From Desulfopila aestuarii DSM 18488 (GTDB lineage: Bacteria > Desulfobacterota > Desulfobulbia > Desulfobulbales > Desulfocapsaceae), in assembly GCA_945863875.1 (NCBI GenBank), contig CAMBBS010000008.1, positions 62,001 through 126,000 of the forward strand: a stretch of DNA of 64,000 bases. The letters are read 5' to 3'. The notes under the pieces are model-generated. The model did not search any database, had not been told where the DNA came from, and worked only from the letters and a program-made list of their open reading frames with translations. Position 1 is the first letter of the stretch; the number at the start of each line of letters is the position of its first letter. Positions 60,043 to 64,000 of this stretch are shown here, piece by piece. A program made the translations under genes and the position numbers.

Positions 60043-61428
60043 CTAGTGGAAATCTTTATGACCGGAACGGCCATCACTTTCCGGCAGGACTATCTGATAT
60101 TTTTTTACTTTGCGGAAAAAAGTACTTTTATGCACGCCGAGCTCTTTAGCCGCCGCCAGCCGGTTGTAGTTATTTTTCTTCAAGGCCTGGACAATGGTTT
60201 CTTTTTCACTCAGCCCGACACTCTCCTCCATGGACAAGCGGCCGGTAGTGTGGCCGCGGTCTTGCTGCAGCAGGTAGGCCGGCAGATGGGCCGCCTCTAT
60301 TTCTCCATCCGGGCAGAGGACAAAGCCATGCTCGATAATATTCTCCAGCTCGCGAATATTACCGGGATAGTCATGTGCGAGCAGCAGCGACATGGTTTCC
60401 TTACTGACCGAAGATACGGATCGCCCTTTGATATGATTCAATTTTTTGATAAATCGCTCCACGAGCAGGGGAATGTCCTCCATGCGCTCGCGCAGAGGCG
60501 GCAACAGGAAGCGGATAATATTGATCCGATAAAAAAGGTCGCGGCGAAACCCACCGTTTTCAACCATCTGGCCAAGATCCCGATTGGTCGCGGCAACTAT
60601 TCTCGTATCGGTCTTGATCTTTTCCACGCTGCCCAGCGGCTGGAACTCCTTTTCCTCAAGTACCCGAAGCAGTCTGACCTGAAAGGCCGAGCTGGTATCA
60701 CCTATTTCATCGAGCAGAATCGTTCCCTTGCCCGCAGCCTGAAACAAACCGGGTTTATCCCTGTCGGCATTGGTAAAGGCTCCGGCTTTATAGCCGAAAA
60801 GCTCGGATTCGAGGAGGGTATCGGGGAGGGCGCCGCAATTAATGGCGACAAAGGGTTCCTCCTTGCGCAGGGAGAGATTATGCAGCGCAGAGGCCATTAA
60901 TTCCTTGCCGGTGCCGGTCTCCCCTTCGATCAGCACGGTACTGTCGCTCTCGGCCACCTGCTGCAGGATATTAAAGATCTTTTTCATGCCCTTGCTGCGG
61001 CTGACCATGTCCCCGACCTCAAAAGTACCGATCAGCTCGCGGCGTAACTCTTCCACCAGGCTGTGATCACGAAATATTTCCACTCCCCCGAGGATCTCGC
61101 CTTTATGGTTTTTCAACGGCGAGGTTGACACACCGATCGGGACGCGCTGCTGGCGGTTATTGATGATGTAGGTTGAGCTGGAGACAAACGACTTGCCCTC
61201 CTTCATCGTCCGCTTCAGGGCACAATCTCCCTCGCACATATTCGAGCGGAAGACCTCCCAGCAGTAACGGCCAATGGCCTCATTACGGCTGGTGCCGGTA
61301 ATTTCCTCGGCGGCCCGGTTAAAACTCATGATCCGCCAGTTATGGTCAACGGTGAACACGCCATCGGAAATGGATTCGAGGATTATTTCATTGGCCGCCT
61401 TGGCTATTGTTTGCGAATCTTTCATCAC
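60043..61428 (-). CDS. PAS-containing sigma-54-dependent activator of the ORP-like cluster
   Basis: A 461-residue enhancer-binding protein. PAS domain (about 10-120) containing C65 and C69 in NMCEGDCAL, a possible Fe-S or redox sensor site. AAA+ domain with Walker A GETGTGKE (169-176), Walker B LLDEIGD, and the sigma-54 contact loop GAFTNA (216-221) instead of GAFTGA. C-terminal Fis-type helix-turn-helix (NRLAAAKELGVHKSTFFRKV). Its stop is 13 bases from the putative upstream activator palindrome, so it likely controls the operon. Its start overlaps the stop of the TesA-like gene (ATGA). Confidence 0.9.
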   Translation of the reverse strand: MMKDSQTIAKAANEIILESISDGVFTVDHNWRIMSFNRAAEEITGTSRNEAIGRYCWEVFRSNMCEGDCALKRTMKEGKSFVSSSTYIINNRQQRVPIGVSTSPLKNHKGEILGGVEIFRDHSLVEELRRELIGTFEVGDMVSRSKGMKKIFNILQQVAESDSTVLIEGETGTGKELMASALHNLSLRKEEPFVAINCGALPDTLLESELFGYKAGAFTNADRDKPGLFQAAGKGTILLDEIGDTSSAFQVRLLRVLEEKEFQPLGSVEKIKTDTRIVAATNRDLGQMVENGGFRRDLFYRINIIRFLLPPLRERMEDIPLLVERFIKKLNHIKGRSVSSVSKETMSLLLAHDYPGNIRELENIIEHGFVLCPDGEIEAAHLPAYLLQQDRGHTTGRLSMEESVGLSEKETIVQALKKNNYNRLAAAKELGVHKSTFFRKVKKYQIVLPESDGRSGHKDFH

Positions 61429-62081
61429 CCTTCTCTTCTTTCTATCGCTTCCAGGACATACGGATAGATGTTTTCCGTAATCTTTTTATAACCCTGACTA
61501 TTGGGATGGATGCCATCACCGAGGTTCAATTGACTCTGCGTGGCCACTCCCTCTAAAAAGAACGGGAGAAAAACCACATCAAAATCGTCGGCCAGCTCCG
61601 GATAAATGCGATTGAACGCGGCAACGTACTCCGGCCCCATGTTCCAGACCATTTTCATCCCGGCCAGGACCACCACCACATCCTTTTCCCGGAGGATCTG
61701 CAGCATCTGCCGCAGGTTTTTTTCAGCCAGCCGCGGATCAACACCACGCAGTCCGTCGTTTGCCCCTGTCTCCAGGATGACGATATCCGGCTCGAGGGTC
61801 AAAATCCACTCCATGCGGGACAGCGTGCCACTGCTGGTCTCGCCACTGACCCCTCCGTTGATTACGCGGTACTTGTGACCGGCCGCCTGGAGTTTTTCTT
61901 CCAGTAAGGCCGGATAGCCCTCGCTTTCATCAAGACCATATCCGGCGGTCAAGCTGTCCCCCACCGCGACGATTGTTTTCATCGGCTCCCCTGGTTCCTG
62001 CGCCGCAACATCCGGTTCTCGATTACAACCGCTGACGGACATACAAATTATGAACATAACCACAAAAAATGCCTTTGCCAT
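61425..62081 (-). CDS. TesA-like SGNH hydrolase, lipoprotein
   Basis: A 218-residue exported esterase. The signal peptide ends with the lipobox VSGC, so it is likely a lipoprotein. SGNH blocks: VAVGDSLTAGYGL (Ser), NGGVSGETS (Gly), ETGANDGLRG (Asn) and DGIHPNSQGY (Asp, His), all typical of TesA/arylesterase thioesterase I. ATG 62081 follows TTGGAGAG by four bases; TTG 62093 is an alternative. Neighbouring a YbbP-like permease, as in the E. coli tesA-ybbA-ybbP locus, and coupled to the sigma-54 regulator gene. Confidence 0.88.
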   Translation of the reverse strand: MAKAFFVVMFIICMSVSGCNREPDVAAQEPGEPMKTIVAVGDSLTAGYGLDESEGYPALLEEKLQAAGHKYRVINGGVSGETSSGTLSRMEWILTLEPDIVILETGANDGLRGVDPRLAEKNLRQMLQILREKDVVVVLAGMKMVWNMGPEYVAAFNRIYPELADDFDVVFLPFFLEGVATQSQLNLGDGIHPNSQGYKKITENIYPYVLEAIERREG

Positions 62082-62147
62082 CTTTCTCTCCAACCTGTTT
62101 TTCGCCGAGCGACATTCTTGGAACTCTCCCCTGCAGACAAGGGTATT

Positions 62148-64000
62148 CTACAGCTGCTCGCGCAGAAAGCGCACCGGTTTCTGGCGCAAAATCGACAGGG
62201 AACTCAATAGCCCGAGCGAGACGACCAGGCAAACCGTCAGCCCGAGCATGAGAAGAGTTGGCAGCCAGTTCGCATCGTAGGCGATATCCAGAAGGAAACG
62301 ACAGAGTCCCCAACTGCCTGCCTGGGCGACCAAGATTGCACATCCGCCACTGAGAAGGGCAAGCAGGAGGTTTTCAAGAAAAAAGACCTGCAGGACAAAA
62401 CGCGAATCGGCACCGAGAACTTTATAATACACAGCCTCCTTCATTCTGGCCATCCTGGTGGCGTAAACCGAGCTGATCAGAATCAACGCCCCGGCCAGAA
62501 TGGAAAAAGAGGCAAAAAAATTGATGATTGTCGACAGCTTCTGCATGATCTTGCCGAGTTCCACGGCGGTTTCGCTGACATTGATGGTGCTGATATTCGG
62601 AAAACTATTGACTATGGTATTTTCCATCTGCGACATCTTCTCTTTTTCCACCTTCAGTGCACCAAAAAAGGTCTGCGGGGCGGCCTGCAGATTTTTTTCC
62701 GGAAAGACAAAGTAGAAAAATGGATAGAGCATGGATTTGTTGCGGCTGCGTATGGAACTGACTTCTGCCTGCAAGGGGACGCCCTGAATATTGAAGAGCA
62801 ACACGTCGCCGATCCGCATGTCGCCCATCTCCGCCACGGAATCAAGAACGGAGACCGGCACCATTCCTTTTTGCAGCGGCTCTTTGCCGAAAAGCGAGCC
62901 GCCCTTAACAAGGAGTTCATCTTCCAGCAGTTGCTCGCGGTAGGTAAGGTTGAATTCACGGGCGAGGCTGTCACCTCGTTTTCTTGCTTCTTCCCTGCGG
63001 TTGATCATTTTGCCGTTGATCGAGGAGAGACGGGCGCGAATAATGGGAAAGAGCTCCACCTCCTCTCCCACCAGTTCCAGAAAACCCTGCTGCTGGTCTT
63101 TTTGAATATCCAGACAGAACAGATTGGGGGCGTCGGCGGGATAAGAAGCAATATAGGTGCCATGGAGATTGTCCTCCACCAGATAAATCGTCATCAATAC
63201 CGAGAGGGCAGAGGCCAGCGTCACGACTATGGTTCGCGTGGCATTACCGGGCCTGAGCAGGCTTCTTGCGGCCTGGCGCAGCGGCAATGCGGCAATGACG
63301 ATACGGGAGAGCGGAGCAAGCATTGCGCCGACAAGTACCGAGATAACCGCAATCAGGGCGAGGACGCCGCCGATAAAGTACAGGCCGATGCGCACATCCT
63401 CCAATTGCCGCACGACAAGGCCGGCGAGCAGGATGACCCCGCAGCCGATCAGCACGGAGCCCCCCCTGGCCGGCAGGCCAGGGTCGCCTTCCTTGCGAAA
63501 AACCGCCGCGGGTTTGACATTTTTTATCCTGCTCAGCGGCAGAAAGGTGAAAAAACCGATCACCACGATGCCCAGGCCTATTCCCTCCAATACATCAAAA
63601 AGTGTCCCGCCGAGGACTATTTTGTCCGGCAGCAGCCCGGCAAAAAGACGGGTAAAGCTCTTTTCGAGCAGCAGTCCGGAAAAAATGCCCAGCCCACAGC
63701 CTATGGCGCTCAGGATAAAGACCAGCAGCAGATAATGGCGCAGCAAAAATGAGCCGGTTGCCCCGAGGGAGCGGAGAATGGCAAAGCTTTTTTCCTTTTG
63801 CCGCAACAGGGCGGCAAGGGAGCTCTGCATGCCGATACCGGCAAGCAGCATGGTAAAAACAGAGACGAGGGAAAGAAAGAACAGCAGGTTATCAAAAAAA
63901 CGTTTCACCCTGGAGTTGGCGGTCGTTGCGGCAGCCACACGTTCCTGACCAAAAACCGTTTTGTCCTGCAGCGAGGCGACGATACTGTCTATCCGGCCCG
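62148..64000 (-). CDS. FtsX/YbbP-like ABC transporter permease, N-terminus outside window
   Basis: An at least 617-residue C-terminal part of a large MacB/FtsX-type permease; the frame stays open to the right edge. It shows two FtsX domains: helices around VSVFTMLLAGIGMQSSLAAL, then a large extracytoplasmic domain (about 290-440), and a final set of helices (FFASFSILAGALILISSVYA, LLMLGLTVCLVVSLGLLSSL). This is the YbbP architecture. With a partner ATPase (YbbA, not in the window) and the TesA-like lipoprotein it forms a conserved locus, probably for lipid or membrane-bound substrate release. Confidence 0.82.
   Translation of the reverse strand, partial: GRIDSIVASLQDKTVFGQERVAAATTANSRVKRFFDNLLFFLSLVSVFTMLLAGIGMQSSLAALLRQKEKSFAILRSLGATGSFLLRHYLLLVFILSAIGCGLGIFSGLLLEKSFTRLFAGLLPDKIVLGGTLFDVLEGIGLGIVVIGFFTFLPLSRIKNVKPAAVFRKEGDPGLPARGGSVLIGCGVILLAGLVVRQLEDVRIGLYFIGGVLALIAVISVLVGAMLAPLSRIVIAALPLRQAARSLLRPGNATRTIVVTLASALSVLMTIYLVEDNLHGTYIASYPADAPNLFCLDIQKDQQQGFLELVGEEVELFPIIRARLSSINGKMINRREEARKRGDSLAREFNLTYREQLLEDELLVKGGSLFGKEPLQKGMVPVSVLDSVAEMGDMRIGDVLLFNIQGVPLQAEVSSIRSRNKSMLYPFFYFVFPEKNLQAAPQTFFGALKVEKEKMSQMENTIVNSFPNISTINVSETAVELGKIMQKLSTIINFFASFSILAGALILISSVYATRMARMKEAVYYKVLGADSRFVLQVFFLENLLLALLSGGCAILVAQAGSWGLCRFLLDIAYDANWLPTLLMLGLTVCLVVSLGLLSSLSILRQKPVRFLREQL

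Noticed and set aside
1-64000. tRNA, rRNA, prophage or insertion-sequence genes
   Set aside because: None seen; the only recombinase is a housekeeping Xer-type protein without att-like repeats nearby.

Overview
The window reads as chromosomal DNA of a strictly anaerobic, probably sulfur-metabolising member of the Desulfobacterota, most like Desulfobulbales. This is inferred from gene content, not from a marker gene: a membrane-bound selenocysteine formate dehydrogenase, two further in-frame-UGA selenoprotein genes, an orange-protein (ORP)-like cluster with NifX-like proteins and MinD/ferredoxin ATPases under a sigma-54 regulator, a nickel-type ECF transporter, a DsrE-like protein and a DHH-CBS-tRNA nucleotidyltransferase fusion. 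I found no rRNA, tRNA, CRISPR array, insertion sequence or prophage.

Layout. 1-0.8 kb: start of a di-heme cytochrome c peroxidase gene and a DsbA-like UxxC selenoprotein. 0.9-5.4 kb: formate dehydrogenase operon (alpha with Sec, beta, gamma) with a long leader rich in inverted repeats. 6.2-10.9 kb: rpsU, xerD-like recombinase, DHH-CBS-nucleotidyltransferase, site-2 protease. 10.9-15.3 kb (minus): acyl-CoA synthetase translationally coupled to a molybdopterin oxidoreductase, plus a lone receiver protein. 15.4-21.2 kb (minus): SOS mutagenesis cassette lexA-DUF72-imuB-like-dnaE2 with TGTA-N4-TACA operators over the promoter. 21.4-33.1 kb: lytic transglycosylase, GspE/PilB ATPase, HDOD protein, glycogen debranching enzyme, SGNH hydrolase, OB-fold protein, ketopantoate reductase, HAD and NUDIX hydrolases.

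33.1-45 kb: a 53-residue membrane selenoprotein directly behind typA, a helicase, a DUF2058 protein, a PLP decarboxylase, a decayed EamA transporter, a DsrE-like protein, a fatty-acid CoA ligase and an MFS transporter. 45.2-50.1 kb (minus): nickel/cobalt ECF transporter operon with a NikR-like operator upstream. 50.4-55.2 kb (plus): TolC, HlyD and two ABC-2 permeases without an ATPase. 55.3-61.4 kb (minus): ORP-like cluster preceded by a canonical -24/-12 promoter, a putative enhancer palindrome and its likely activator. 61.4-64 kb (minus): TesA-like lipoprotein and an FtsX/YbbP-type permease cut by the window edge.

The most noteworthy items are the three UGA-recoded genes (above all the small CTPU membrane protein), the SOS cassette with its distinctive operator, and the sigma-54-controlled ORP-like Fe-S/metal-cofactor cluster. 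Functional calls come from reading motifs and gene order; no database search was possible.
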